This document shows, in pieces, positions 51,890 to 61,300 of a stretch of DNA of 64,000 nucleotides (positions are counted from its first letter, which is position 1; each line of letters starts with the position of its first letter). Source of the DNA: JAJUFS01 sp036381175 (GTDB lineage: Bacteria; Pseudomonadota; Gammaproteobacteria; Natronospirales; JAJUFS01); assembly GCA_036381175.1 (NCBI GenBank), contig DASVDI010000058.1, forward strand, positions 1 through 64,000, read 5' to 3'. The notes under the pieces were generated by a model that worked only from the letters and a program-made list of their open reading frames with translations, had not been told where the DNA came from and searched no databases. Position numbers and translations under genes: made by a program.

Positions 51890-52552
51890 CTACGCGCTCC
51901 AGGTCTTGAGCACCGCCTCCATGCCCGCTGCGTTTGCAAGTCGCAGGAGACGCTTGCGATCGAGCATGTCCATGTCGATATCGCCGTGCGGCGGCGTTGT
52001 GCGGCGGCTGCGCGCACTGGCACCGAGGTACAGCCAGTCGATGAGTGCCTTTTCAGGCGTGGCGCGTGGATGTTCATGAACATCGATGCTTTCCAGACGG
52101 TCGTCGGGCCGGCCTGCATCGAACACGCCGCGCGGTATGCCGTGAACGTGGAGGATACCGGCCTGCGTTTTCCTGCGGCCCAGTCGCGAAGGCGGCGGCG
52201 CGCCCGTGTCGATCGGCATGACCGCTGTGACAATGTTGCTCGGATTGTTGAGAACACCTGCATCGCCGAGCACAGTGTTGAGCGAGACGACGGCGTCGCG
52301 ATACAGCCAGGGAATGGCATCGGCGAGCGTTCCAGGCCGCGCCCGCAAGCGGTTCAGGTAGAGCCCGCGTTGCACCGGTTGCAACTTGCCGCGCTCCACC
52401 TGGCGCTTGATCCAGTAAGTGAAACTGCTTTCGCGGAGTTGTTCGTCCCCGCGCGCCGTCGCGCCAAAACGTTCAAGCAGGCCGCGCGTGAGGACAGCAG
52501 GCGCATCGGCTGCGCCGAGCGCCTGTTCGAGCTGGATCTGCCAGGGCTTCAC
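51890..52552 (-). CDS. abiEi: AbiEi-like antitoxin
   Basis: 220 residues from a GTG at 52552 overlapping the toxin stop (GTGA). An N-terminal wHTH of AbiEi type (LTRGLLERFGATARGDEQLRESSFTYWIKRQVERGKLQPVQRGLY, near 21-65) is followed by the family's C-terminal domain (AVVSLNTVLGDAGVLNN, HEHPRATPEKALIDWLYLG). AbiEi represses its own operon and neutralises the nucleotidyltransferase toxin. Here it is the second gene, behind the toxin, reversed relative to the usual order. Confidence 0.85.
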   Translation of the reverse strand: MKPWQIQLEQALGAADAPAVLTRGLLERFGATARGDEQLRESSFTYWIKRQVERGKLQPVQRGLYLNRLRARPGTLADAIPWLYRDAVVSLNTVLGDAGVLNNPSNIVTAVMPIDTGAPPPSRLGRRKTQAGILHVHGIPRGVFDAGRPDDRLESIDVHEHPRATPEKALIDWLYLGASARSRRTTPPHGDIDMDMLDRKRLLRLANAAGMEAVLKTWSA

Positions 52553-53313
52553 GCCAGTGCTCCGGCGAGCAGCGCGTCAACGTACTCGCCAACGTCCAGC
52601 TTCATCGCGGTCCACGCATTTTCGTCCCAGCGCGCGGCCGCTTCCCCGGACAATGCGCCCAACAATTCAGTTTCAAAACGACTCCAGGTGAGCGCATCCA
52701 GGTGCTGCCAAAGCGTGGCGCGCGCTTCGGCAGGCATCACACCCGCACGTTCTACCGCCCAGGTGATCTGCTCTCGCGATGGCGACGGATGCTGTGCATG
52801 CAGAAGATCGAGATCGTAGACGTCGCGCGGTACTTCACGGCCGAGCAACGCCGCGATCTTGGTGGCAATCAGCGTGGGGCCATCGTAAACAGCCACGAAA
52901 AACCGCGGCACGCCCTTTGCGGCGCGTGGCAGGAAGGCAACCTGCATGACATGGCCGGGCGGCGCGCGCTTTGCGTCGCGCGAGACTTCGATTTCGACGT
53001 GGACAAGCGTGTCGTCCGGCGCGCGAAAGTTGATCTTCCAGCGCGGGCTTTTCTCGCCCTTGCCGGGCTGGTGAACGCGCAGATCGCGCAGCGGCAGGCC
53101 GCGCGACGCGGCCGCGATAGCCGCATCGAGCATCCGGTGGAGAGAGTCAGCGGTGCGCCTGGGGTTGGGAAAGTCGAGATCCACGTCCTTTGTCAGGCGC
53201 TGCTCGCCATAGAGCGCGCGGATGGCGCCGCCGCCTTTGAGGATAAAGCCGCTGTCATGCCGGAAGAGTTCTCGCATCAGCCGTTCGAGGAATTGTTCGC
53301 GCAGGTCGTTCAT
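52549..53313 (-). CDS. abiEii: AbiEii/AbiGii-like nucleotidyltransferase toxin
   Basis: 254 residues. Nucleotidyltransferase signature: FILKGGGAIRALYGEQRLTKDVDLDF near 22-47, then WKINFRAPDDTLVHVEIEVSRDA and the C-terminal helical part. AbiEii toxins block translation by modifying tRNA or nucleotides, and act in phage abortive infection. Its stop overlaps the antitoxin GTG. It starts 11 bases downstream of a perfect inverted repeat of 13-bp arms, a likely antitoxin-binding operator. The toxin-first order is unusual for AbiE. Confidence 0.88.
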   Translation of the reverse strand: MNDLREQFLERLMRELFRHDSGFILKGGGAIRALYGEQRLTKDVDLDFPNPRRTADSLHRMLDAAIAAASRGLPLRDLRVHQPGKGEKSPRWKINFRAPDDTLVHVEIEVSRDAKRAPPGHVMQVAFLPRAAKGVPRFFVAVYDGPTLIATKIAALLGREVPRDVYDLDLLHAQHPSPSREQITWAVERAGVMPAEARATLWQHLDALTWSRFETELLGALSGEAAARWDENAWTAMKLDVGEYVDALLAGALA

Positions 53314-53324
53314 GCTGCCGCTCT

Positions 53325-53367
53325 ATTAAGTCAGTTACGCCAAAAATATTAGCATAACTGACTTAAT
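53325..53367. promoter_or_regulatory. Operator of the AbiE-like pair (13-bp inverted repeat)
   Basis: ATTAAGTCAGTTA-N17-TAACTGACTTAAT, perfect arms, AT-rich against the GC-rich background, 11 bases before the toxin ATG. AbiEi proteins are known to bind paired inverted repeats in their promoter; assignment here is by analogy. Confidence 0.7.
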
Positions 53368-53479
53368 CATCCAGCCATCCCGCGACTGTAGCCCCGATAG
53401 AGGCGCCCTGGAGCAGAAATCGGGGACCTTCCTAATAATTCTCCTCGTCAGGTCTTGGCGCAAATTTTTTCCCTTCCCC

Positions 53480-53506
53480 TGTCGATTTCGGCGTCTGACG
53501 TTCGTC
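53480..53506 (+). promoter_or_regulatory. Possible ECF-type promoter before the first DGPF gene
   Basis: TGTCGA-N17-CGTC, 57 bases before the ATG at 53563. The -35 and -10 pattern is of the general kind used by ECF42-like factors, one of which is encoded 1.2 kb downstream. No such pair was found before the other cluster genes. Confidence 0.35.
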
Positions 53507-53562
53507 GTTATTACAAGACCAGCGCTGACGCCGGTCAGGAACAAACCATCGAGGACAGCACC

Positions 53563-53976
53563 ATGCGATTCATGATCATTGTCAAAGCGACGAAAGATTC
53601 CGAAGCCGGCGTGATGCCGGAGCAGGCCTTGTTCGACGCGATGGGCGCCTACCACGAGGAACTCGCGAACGCCGGCGTGCTGCTGGACGGCGCCGGCCTG
53701 CATCCGACCTCGAAGGGTTGGCGGATCACGTGGGCGGACGGGAAGAAGACGATCACGGATGGCCCGTTCACCGAAGCGAAAGAATTGGTGGCCGGCTACA
53801 CGCTGATCCAGACGAAGACGGAAGAAGAAGCCCGCGAATGGGCACGCCGCTTTCCGAATCCGGCTGCAGACCAGCGCGACGGTGAGATCGAAGTGCGCCG
53901 CCTGTTCGAGCTCGAGGATTTCGAGGGCGTGAATGTTGACCGCTTTCGCGAGATCGAGGAAATCGGCGGAGCGTAG
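53563..53976 (+). CDS. YCII-related DGPF protein
   Basis: 137 residues from the ATG at 53563 behind GAGGACAGC. DGPF family: MRFMIIVKATKDSEAG, YHEELANAGVLLDGAGLHPT and ITDGPFTEAKELVAGYTLIQ, with the DGPF-type motif near 66-69. These ferredoxin-like proteins are habitually encoded beside ECF42 sigma factors; their reaction is unknown. It forms a cluster with a VOC protein, an ECF sigma factor and a second DGPF protein. Confidence 0.9.
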   Translation: MRFMIIVKATKDSEAGVMPEQALFDAMGAYHEELANAGVLLDGAGLHPTSKGWRITWADGKKTITDGPFTEAKELVAGYTLIQTKTEEEAREWARRFPNPAADQRDGEIEVRRLFELEDFEGVNVDRFREIEEIGGA

Positions 53977-54045
53977 GTTGGGGCGAATTCCCGAACCCCA
54001 ACGGTTCATTGTTGGGGTTCGCGGTGCTCACCATCACTCTACCAA
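53973..54045. repeat. Family A intergenic repeat, partial copy
   Basis: GTAGGTTGGGGCGAA...GAACCCCAAC...GTTGGGGTTC, with the right outer arm eroded. It lies between two genes of the ECF42 cluster. Confidence 0.7.
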
Positions 54046-54069
54046 TACATAAGTAAGGAGTAGATCAAC

Positions 54070-54552
54070 ATGCAGAAAATCACACCGTGCCTCTGGTTCG
54101 ACAGCGAGGCTGAAGATGCCGCGAACTTCTATTGCTCGCTCTTCAAGGATTCGAGAATCCTGGAGGTCACGCGTTACGGAAAGGAAGGCTTCGAGATTCA
54201 CGGGCGCCCGGAAGGCTCTGCCATGACCGTGGAATTCGAGCTGGAAGGCCAGAAATTTCTCGGGCTGAACGGCGGACCGCATTTCCAGTTCACGCCGGCG
54301 ATCTCGCTGATCGTGGACTGCAAATCGCAGGACGAAGTCGACGCGCTGTGGAACAAGCTTTCCGCGCATCCTGACGCCGAGCAATGCGGCTGGCTGAAGG
54401 ACAAGTTCGGGCTTTCCTGGCAGATTATTCCGAAGGCGCTGGGCGAGCTGATGAGCGATCCGGATCCCGAGAAAGCCGGGCGCGTCATGAACGCGATGCT
54501 GAAGATGAAGAAGCTCGACGTTGCTGCACTTGAGAAGGCGTACGCGGGTTGA
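54070..54552 (+). CDS. VOC-superfamily (PhnB-like) protein
   Basis: 160 residues; AAGGAG precedes the ATG. Glyoxalase/VOC fold of the PhnB-like type (often labelled 3-demethylubiquinone methyltransferase): KITPCLWFDSEAEDAANFYCSLF, VEFELEGQKFLGLNGGPHFQFTPAISLIVDC, GWLKDKFGLSWQIIPKALGELM. No metal ligands are certain. It is part of the ECF42-like cluster and may be co-regulated. Function not defined for the family. Confidence 0.9.
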   Translation: MQKITPCLWFDSEAEDAANFYCSLFKDSRILEVTRYGKEGFEIHGRPEGSAMTVEFELEGQKFLGLNGGPHFQFTPAISLIVDCKSQDEVDALWNKLSAHPDAEQCGWLKDKFGLSWQIIPKALGELMSDPDPEKAGRVMNAMLKMKKLDVAALEKAYAG

Positions 54553-54556
54553 GTGC

Positions 54557-54631
54557 GTAGGTTGGCGGTGAGCACCGCGAACCCCAACATCAAGAATGCT
54601 GGGGTTCGGGAGTACCTCACCCCAACCTACC
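54557..54631. repeat. Family A intergenic repeat
   Basis: GTAGGTTGGCGGTGAGCACC ... GGGGTTCGGG ... CCTCACCCCAACCTAC, a nearly full copy before the sigma-factor gene. Confidence 0.75.
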
Positions 54632-54693
54632 GAACCTGCAGAGCCTCACGATGAACTTGCCCTCCCCTTGTGAAAATGCTGTGATCGGCAGCC

Positions 54694-55965
54694 ATGACGG
54701 CTGCCGACCAACAATCCGTTCATCGCGCCATCGACGCGATCTGGAAGATCGAATCGCCGAAGCTCATCGCCGCACTGGTGCGCTTCGCGCGCGACGTGAG
54801 CGTGGCCGAAGATCTCGCGCAGGACGCCTTGCTTGCCGCGCTCGAAAGTTGGCCGGCGAGCGGTATTCCCGACAAGCCCGGCGCCTGGCTCATGGCAACG
54901 GCGAAACGCCGCGCCGTGGATCACTGGCGTCACCAGCGGCTTGTCGAACGCAAGCACGAAGCCATCGAACACGAACAGGCAGACAGCGAGGCGGCGATGC
55001 CTGACTTCGAATCCGCGTTCGAGACCAACGTCGGCGACGATCTCCTGCGCCTGATGTTCATCGCCTGCCATCCCGTACTTTCCATGGAAGCTCGCGTTGC
55101 GCTGACACTTCGTCTGCTCGGCGGTCTCACCACCGATGAAATCGCGCGCGCGTTTCTTGTTCCCGAGCCGACCATCGCGCAACGCATTGTGCGTGCGAAG
55201 CGCGCGCTTGCGAATGCCGATGCGGCGTTCGAGATGCCGGATAGCGATGCGCTGCATGAACGAATCGATTCGGTGCTCGAAGTGATCTATCTCGTTTTCA
55301 ACGAAGGTTATTCCGCAACGAAAGGCGACGACTGGTTGCGGCCGGCGCTGTGCGAGGACGCCTTGCGCCTTGGCCGCGTGCTCGCGGGGCTCGCGCCAGA
55401 TCGATCCGACGTGCACGCGCTGGTCGCGTTGATGGAAATCCAGGCCTCGCGATTCAATGCGCGCACCGGCCCGAAGGGTGAACCGATACTGCTGCAGGAT
55501 CAGAACCGCGCGGTGTGGGATCACTTGCTGATTCGCCGCGGACTTGCCGCATTGGATCGCGCGCGACGATACGCGGATGCGCCAAGCGCGTACCTGGTGC
55601 AGGCCGAAATTGCGGCCTGTCATGCGCGCGCCGCGACACCGGACCAAACCGATTGGCAGCGCATCGCGATGCTGTATGAACTGCTGGGCCGGATTGCGCC
55701 CTCGCCTGTCATTGAGTTGAATCGCGCCGTTGCCGTGTGCATGGCAGCAGGCCCGGAACCGGCGCTTGCGATGGTGGACACCTTGCGCGAAGAGCCGGCA
55801 TTGAAGAAGTATCATTTGTTGCCGAGCGTGCGCGGCGATTTTCTTTTTCGTCTCGAACGATTCGATGAAGCGCGCGCGGAATTCCAGCGCGCGGCAGAGC
55901 TTGCGGGCAATGCGCGTGAACGGGAGTTTTTGTTGGGGCGCGTGAGCGCGTGTGATAATCGATAA
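54694..55965 (+). CDS. ECF42-like RNA polymerase sigma factor with C-terminal TPR-like domain
   Basis: 423 residues, far longer than an ordinary ECF factor. Region 2 (ALVRFARDVSVAEDLAQDALLAALESWP) and region 4 (LTLRLLGGLTTDEIARAFLVPEPTIAQRIVRAKRAL) are intact in the first 190 residues. The long C-terminal part (YLVFNEGYSATKGDDWLRPALCEDALRLGRVLAGL, then TPR-like helices) is the DUF6596-type extension of the ECF42 group. These factors usually drive DGPF genes without an anti-sigma factor, the extension taking that part. Two DGPF genes flank it here. The stimulus is unknown. Confidence 0.9.
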   Translation: MTAADQQSVHRAIDAIWKIESPKLIAALVRFARDVSVAEDLAQDALLAALESWPASGIPDKPGAWLMATAKRRAVDHWRHQRLVERKHEAIEHEQADSEAAMPDFESAFETNVGDDLLRLMFIACHPVLSMEARVALTLRLLGGLTTDEIARAFLVPEPTIAQRIVRAKRALANADAAFEMPDSDALHERIDSVLEVIYLVFNEGYSATKGDDWLRPALCEDALRLGRVLAGLAPDRSDVHALVALMEIQASRFNARTGPKGEPILLQDQNRAVWDHLLIRRGLAALDRARRYADAPSAYLVQAEIAACHARAATPDQTDWQRIAMLYELLGRIAPSPVIELNRAVAVCMAAGPEPALAMVDTLREEPALKKYHLLPSVRGDFLFRLERFDEARAEFQRAAELAGNAREREFLLGRVSACDNR

Positions 55966-55969
55966 GCAG

Positions 55970-56003
55970 TTCCCGGATTTCGCTGCGCTCTATCCGGGCT
56001 ACG
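55970..56003. repeat. Family E intergenic repeat
   Basis: TTCCCGGATTTCGCTGCGCT then CTATCCGGGCTACG, between the sigma factor and the second DGPF gene. Confidence 0.7.
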
Positions 56004-56036
56004 AAAGCATTCCTGCCGGAAAATGGGAGATGCAAC

Positions 56037-56396
56037 ATGCAATTTCTCTTGATGTGCTGTTCCGAAAGCGCGCACTGGTCTGCGTTGCCGCAAACGGAAC
56101 GCGATGAGGTGATGCGCGATTACGAGCAATGGGTCCAGGACCATGTCGCGAGCGGACACTACGTGACCGGCGGCAAGCTGGACGAAAGCGATACCGCCTC
56201 CACGCTGCGCGAACGCAACGGGAAAATGAAAATCGTGGACGGACCGTTCTCGGAAGCGAAAGAACAGATTGGCGGTTATCACGTGATCGAGTGCAGGGAT
56301 CGCGACGAGGCGATTGCCATTGCGCGGAAGATTCCGACGCTGCGTGCGGGAAGTTCCGTGGAGGTTCGCCAGTTGTTGTTCCAAACGGGAACGTGA
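56037..56396 (+). CDS. YCII-related DGPF protein, second copy
   Basis: 119 residues; GGGAG before the ATG. DGPF motifs are intact: QFLLMCCSESAHWSAL, YEQWVQDHVASGHYVTGGKLDE, IVDGPFSEAKEQIGGYHVIE. It is shorter than the paralogue at 53563 and a different subgroup (adds no C-terminal extension). It follows the ECF42-like gene by 71 bases with one repeat between, so they may form one transcript. Confidence 0.9.
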   Translation: MQFLLMCCSESAHWSALPQTERDEVMRDYEQWVQDHVASGHYVTGGKLDESDTASTLRERNGKMKIVDGPFSEAKEQIGGYHVIECRDRDEAIAIARKIPTLRAGSSVEVRQLLFQTGT

Positions 56397-56414
56397 CGGG
56401 GCGTCACTTTTGCG

Positions 56415-56457
56415 ATCCCGGATTTCGGCTTGCTTCGCGCGCCTCTATCCGGCTACG
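56415..56457. repeat. Family E intergenic repeat
   Basis: GATCCCGGATTTCGGCTTGC then CTCTATCCGGCTACG, between convergent DGPF and hipA genes. Confidence 0.7.
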
Positions 56458-56463
56458 AGAACC

Positions 56464-57759
56464 TCACAGATCAAACCGGAAATTTTCCTCGACCTGCATC
56501 GCCCACGATTCAGGTACGCCGGTTTCGTTCGCATAATCACGCCACTTCATTACGGCATCGCGAACCTCATCGACAATCGCATCCGCGCGCCCGCGTTTCA
56601 TGGATGCGGTGCGCGCGCATTCGCGAAGATCATCGCGCGTGAAATCATCCTGCTTGCCATTCACGGTCATCTGGTGTTTCGACGTCCACGCGCCTGACGG
56701 GTTGTAGCTGTAGGTGATATCGAACGCCGGCGACAATGCCCACCGTCCTGACTTGTCCATGAGAAACGCGATGTTCTTGACGTGATCATCCTGGTTGCGC
56801 GCGATGATGTTGAAGACCATGCGGCGGAACTGCTGCTCGATGTCATCCATGGAAAGGCCAAGTTGCCGGATTACGCCGAGCGCCTGTTCATACGAATACG
56901 CACCGGCCATGTCGTAATCGAAATGCGCGAGCGCGGCGAGCGATTGCATGTGAAGCTTGCTGCCGTCATCACGGCGATCGAATCGTTTCGTCATGAAATG
57001 ACAGCGGCCATTTTCCTGCATGAGATGGCATTCACTCATGTTGATGCCGGCGGCTGCCGCCATTTTCGAATACGCGTATTCGATTCGGCCGTAGCCGCGC
57101 GGGTCTTCAAGCTCGCGATCCTTGTTGCCGGCGACACCGTCGAATTTCAGCAGCCAGTATTCGAAACCTTCTCCGGCTTCGGTTTGCCCTGAACGCACTT
57201 CATTCGTTTCACGATTCCACGCGATGATTGCTTTCGCACGCGCGCCACCGGCGGAGGTTCCGACACGCAGGATGTCTTTCAGCGCTTCTTCCTTGTCGCG
57301 CGTAAGCGAGACGCTGAAATCATTTCGTTGCGTGAGAATGTCGGAGGCGAGTTCCACCAGCGCATCGACGTGAATGTCTTTCGCGGCTCGTGGTGCGGGG
57401 CCGAGTGTGGGACGAAACTCCAGCGCGCCGATGCCGCGCGTGCCGATGTAGCACAGACGTTCGACGGCATCGAAACTTTCGGGCAAGCGATGCTGCGTGG
57501 CGAGCCAGGCATCGATGAGCGCATTGCCGAATTTGTCCGGCAGCGAATCGGCGAGCATGCCGGGCAAGCCGTGGAAAGCAGTCGGCGACAGTTCGGGGAA
57601 ACGGTAGGGTGCTTTTGCGAGCGGCATTTTCAGCGGCGCGACCTGGATGCCGCTCTCGGCGAACGCGGGATCGTACTGGAAGCTCGCGAAGGTCTCGCCT
57701 TCGGCCAGCGAAACCGCGCCGATGGTTCGGCCCCAGAGGCGGACTTCGGCGAGTGTCAT
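56464..57759 (-). CDS. hipA: HipA-type Ser/Thr kinase toxin
   Basis: 431 residues from the ATG at 57759 overlapping the hipB stop (ATGA). HipA architecture: an N-terminal beta domain (EVRLWGRTIGAVSLAEGETFASFQYDP), PYRFPELSPTAFHGLPGMLADSLPDKFGN, a catalytic loop FNIIARNQDDHVKNIAFLMD near 310-330 and LSPAFDITYSYNPSG (metal Asp near 345). The kinase phosphorylates a tRNA synthetase and induces dormancy in known systems. Length and motifs are complete, so it is expected to be active. Downstream of hipB, the normal order. Confidence 0.93.
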   Translation of the reverse strand: MTLAEVRLWGRTIGAVSLAEGETFASFQYDPAFAESGIQVAPLKMPLAKAPYRFPELSPTAFHGLPGMLADSLPDKFGNALIDAWLATQHRLPESFDAVERLCYIGTRGIGALEFRPTLGPAPRAAKDIHVDALVELASDILTQRNDFSVSLTRDKEEALKDILRVGTSAGGARAKAIIAWNRETNEVRSGQTEAGEGFEYWLLKFDGVAGNKDRELEDPRGYGRIEYAYSKMAAAAGINMSECHLMQENGRCHFMTKRFDRRDDGSKLHMQSLAALAHFDYDMAGAYSYEQALGVIRQLGLSMDDIEQQFRRMVFNIIARNQDDHVKNIAFLMDKSGRWALSPAFDITYSYNPSGAWTSKHQMTVNGKQDDFTRDDLRECARTASMKRGRADAIVDEVRDAVMKWRDYANETGVPESWAMQVEENFRFDL

Positions 57760-58100
57760 TTGTCTTCGCCCCACGTCCAGTCGGAATCGCGCTGATCCGA
57801 TTTGGCCTTTCGCACGCGCTGGCGCGTCTTGCCGCGTTTCAGCAATTCCATCGGCCCGGGTGTGGCGGGCGGCAGCAGGGCTTCGAGATTTCCGAGCAGC
57901 GACAGCGTTCGAAGCAGGCGGACGAGACTGGTCAACTGCACCGAGGCGCCCGCCTCCAGCCGCTCCACCGTGCGCTTGGAAACGCCGGCTTCACGCGCGA
58001 GCGCTGCCTGTGTCATGTCTTTCTCGACACGGCGGTGCGCGAGGCGGCGGCCAAGCTCGGCGAGCGCGGCGGCGTCGGCAGGGTTTTCGGTGAATTTCAT
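57756..58100 (-). CDS. hipB: HipB-type antitoxin/repressor
   Basis: 114 residues: a Cro/CI-type HTH (ELGRRLAHRRVEKDMTQAALAREAGVSKRTVERLEAG, about 15-51) followed by a Lys/Arg-rich tail ending WTWGEDK. HipB neutralises HipA and represses the operon. Three TTTCG(C/T)C boxes with 40-bp spacing lie upstream (58134, 58174, 58214), the first a perfect palindrome, as expected for a multi-dimer operator. Confidence 0.9.
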   Translation of the reverse strand: MKFTENPADAAALAELGRRLAHRRVEKDMTQAALAREAGVSKRTVERLEAGASVQLTSLVRLLRTLSLLGNLEALLPPATPGPMELLKRGKTRQRVRKAKSDQRDSDWTWGEDK

Positions 58101-58133
58101 GGCTCGCCTTCCGGAGAGAATGGGAAGGCTATA

Positions 58134-58220
58134 TTTCGCCTGTTCTGGCGAAAAATCAATAGAAACGGTTGTATTTCGTCAATTTATGAGAATTATCTAT
58201 CTAGAGAGCTGTTTTTCGCC
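58134..58220. promoter_or_regulatory. HipB operator array, 40-bp spacing
   Basis: TTTCGCC-N6-GGCGAAA (58134-58153) is perfect; TTTCGTC at 58174 and TTTCGCC at 58214 have partial right arms. Each starts exactly 40 bases after the previous one, about four helical turns, so bound dimers would sit on one face. The first is 33 bases before the hipB ATG. Confidence 0.6.
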
Positions 58221-58319
58221 AGTAATGACGATTTATAAAGTGACACCCAAAACCTCTGGTTCGCATTCCGCCGCTCGCCTCATCCGGGCGACAGGCGACC
58301 AACCGGCGTTCTCGCCAGG

Positions 58320-61300
58320 TCAGAACGCGTGCATCACCATGATGCCGAGCGCGACCGCGTCCTTGTCGTAGTAATCGAGTTCCAGTTGCAGGCGAAGATC
58401 CGGCAGCGTTTGCGGCAGCACGCGCCAACGCACGCCGGCACCGAGCGCGAGCTGGCTGTCGTGCAATTGATCGCTGGAGGCCTGCGCGTCGAAGTTGTTC
58501 TGCAGCGAGGCGTAACCCGCCTTGAGGTGCACGTTGAAGCGGCTCGCGGGATCGAACAGCAAGTAACCCGCCATCAGGCTCGGGACTTTGTAGTCCAGCG
58601 CCTTGTCTCCCGTAATGGCCGGGTTCAGGTTCCGCAGCCCCGCGCTGCCGAGATCCGCGTAAGCCAGTTCCAGGAACCAGCGCTCGAAAAAGCGGTATTC
58701 GACGGCGAGCTTGAAACCGATATCGCTGTTGTCGACCAGCTTCCAGCCGGAACGCGCGTCGTCGGGTTCGAGCGTGGAACTGACAATGCCAACGCCCGCG
58801 GACCAGCAGCCATTGATGAACAACATGCCGGGAACGCAAACGTCGTTTTCGATTTTCGCCGGTTCTTTTACAACAACGGGCTCAACCACCGGTGGCGCAA
58901 CAACAACCGGCACCGCTTCGGCAACTTCAAGCGTTGCCACGCCGCTCGTGGTTCGCAACCTGCCCGCATCGCCCGGCATGCCGCCGAACTCGACGAGATA
59001 GCTCTGCACGAACGGCGTGTTGCCGGCGAAGTCGTTCCATTCGCCAAGCACGCCCTGGTAATTCGTCGCCGCGAAATGCTCGCCGCCACGGAAGTTGTTC
59101 GGCTCGCCTTCCTCCCAGCTCGCATAACCGTCTTCGCTCACCGTGCCGTCACCCTCGCCTTGCCAGAATTGCTCGCAGGCTTCCGGGCCCGCAACCCAGC
59201 GCCAGTCGCCTTCGGTTGATTCGAGATTCACATCGCATGCGTCATTGATGACGGAGGTGCTGTCGCTCGCGGCAAGCCAGACGTTTTCGACATCCACAAA
59301 ATGCGCAACGAAAATATTTTCCGCCTCGCTGCCGACGGTGGCGAGATAGCCGCGCATGCCGTGCAAGACTTCCATCGCGGCCGCATCGCGCGCATCCGTC
59401 CATGCGATTGCGCTATTCGCACTGATTGCCTTGTAGTAGTGACCGTTGTCGGGATTGTAGAAATAATCCGGCTGGTACTCGCTCGCGGACATCGAGAGTG
59501 TCGTGGCGGCGACGGTTTCCGGCGGATGCCACGTCAGGCGTTCCTTCAGCGCAACGCTCACATCTTCGAGCGCGCCATGAAAGCCGATCGCGCCGGCCTG
59601 CTCGAACGTGTCGTAACCGTATTCGAGTTCGAGTGCGAGACCGGCGGTGTCGATGGAAAGCACGCCGCCTGCTTCAGGCACGCTGACGACGGCAACAACA
59701 TCGCTTGCGCCATCGAAGCCGATCAGCGTTATGGGCACGATCACTGATGTTGTGCCGGGTTCGACACGCACGTCATCGGCGTGAACGCCGGCCGCATTCG
59801 CGAGCGAGGAATGCACCGCAACGATCACGCCCGCCAACGCGATGACAACGGTGCGGCTCGCCGGAACCTTCACGCGTCGCAGCGCACCGAATGCGAACAG
59901 GAACGCGAGCACCAGCCAACTAACGCTGCCGCCGCCTTCAAGGCCGGTTTCCACACCCGGATCCTGCTGGAAGCGATCGTTGATGCCATCCTTGTTGAAG
60001 TCACCGTCTTCTTCGCCATCAGTGACACCGTCGTTGTCGCTGTCGGGATCGCGGTAATCCTCGATGCCGTCGTCGTCGGTGTCGGCAAGGTTGATGGTTG
60101 CGTCATCGATGCCGTCGCCGTTCGCATCCGCACCGCCGGTGACATCAACATCGATGGCATCATCAACGCCGTCGCCATCCGAATCCGCGCCGGATGGCTC
60201 GACCAGCAACGACTCGTACGCATCCGCAAGGCCATCGTTGTCGCTGTCGTTGTCCATGCGATCGGAAATGCCGTCACCATCGGTGTCACGATCCGCAAAA
60301 CGATCATCGATGCCGTCACCGTTCGCGTCGGCACCGCCCGTCGCATTCGCATCATGCGCATCGTCGATGCCGTCGAGATCCGTATCGGTTCCCGATGCCG
60401 GTGGTATTCCCGCTTCGGTGCTGTCGGGAATGCCATCGTTGTCGCCGTCGCGATCAAGGCGGTCCACCGTGCCATCGCCATCGGTGTCGTTCTCGCCTTC
60501 CAGCGAATCCGGAATACCGTCGCCGTCATCATCCTGATCGTGATTCACGGGCACGCCGTCGTCGTCGTTGTCGGTGCGCGAACCGCGCTGATCCGGTTCG
60601 CTGTCGATGGCATCGGCGATGCCGTCGCCGTCGATGTCATCACCGTGATCGTCAATGCGTCCGTCGCCATCTTCATCAAGCGGCGCGTAGATACCCTCGG
60701 CAATATCGTTGACGCCATCATCGTCGCTGTCGGCGTCGCGCAGATCCGGCACGCCATCGCCATCGGTGTCGCGCGGTGTTGATGTCACCGTGCCGCCATC
60801 GTCGAGCAGGCCGTCTTCATCCGCGTCGCGGCCACCGGCTTCGATGACATCCGTGACGCCGTCGTTGTCGCTGTCAAGGTCGAGGTAATCGGGGCGTCCG
60901 TCGCCATCCGAGTCACGGGCCCCCGCTCCGTCGCTTACACCATCGCCGTTCGCATCCGGACCACCCGCGTAATCGACATCGAAGGCATCATCAATGCCGT
61001 CGCCGTCCGCATCGATGCCCGAAGCACCCGACTCGGCGGCATCGCTGACGCCGTCATTGTCGCTATCAGGATCGCGCGCGTCGGGATCGCCGTCCGCATC
61101 ACTGTCGGCAAGCGAAGCGTCGTCGCCGATGCCGTCGCCATCCGCATCGGTGTTGCCGGACGTATCCGCATCCCAGCGGTCATCGATGCCGTCGTTGTCG
61201 GAATCGAAACCGTCGCCGCCGGATTCGGTTCCGTCGGCGATGCCGTCGCCGTCCTGGTCGGGATCAACGGAATCCGCGCGGCCGTCATTGTCCGTATCCG

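Noticed and set aside
59781..60782. 333-codon Val/Ile-rich forward frame resembling a membrane protein
   Set aside because: It is the complement of the D-x-D-G-D-G repeats; GTC/GCC-rich repeats produce artificial hydrophobic frames.
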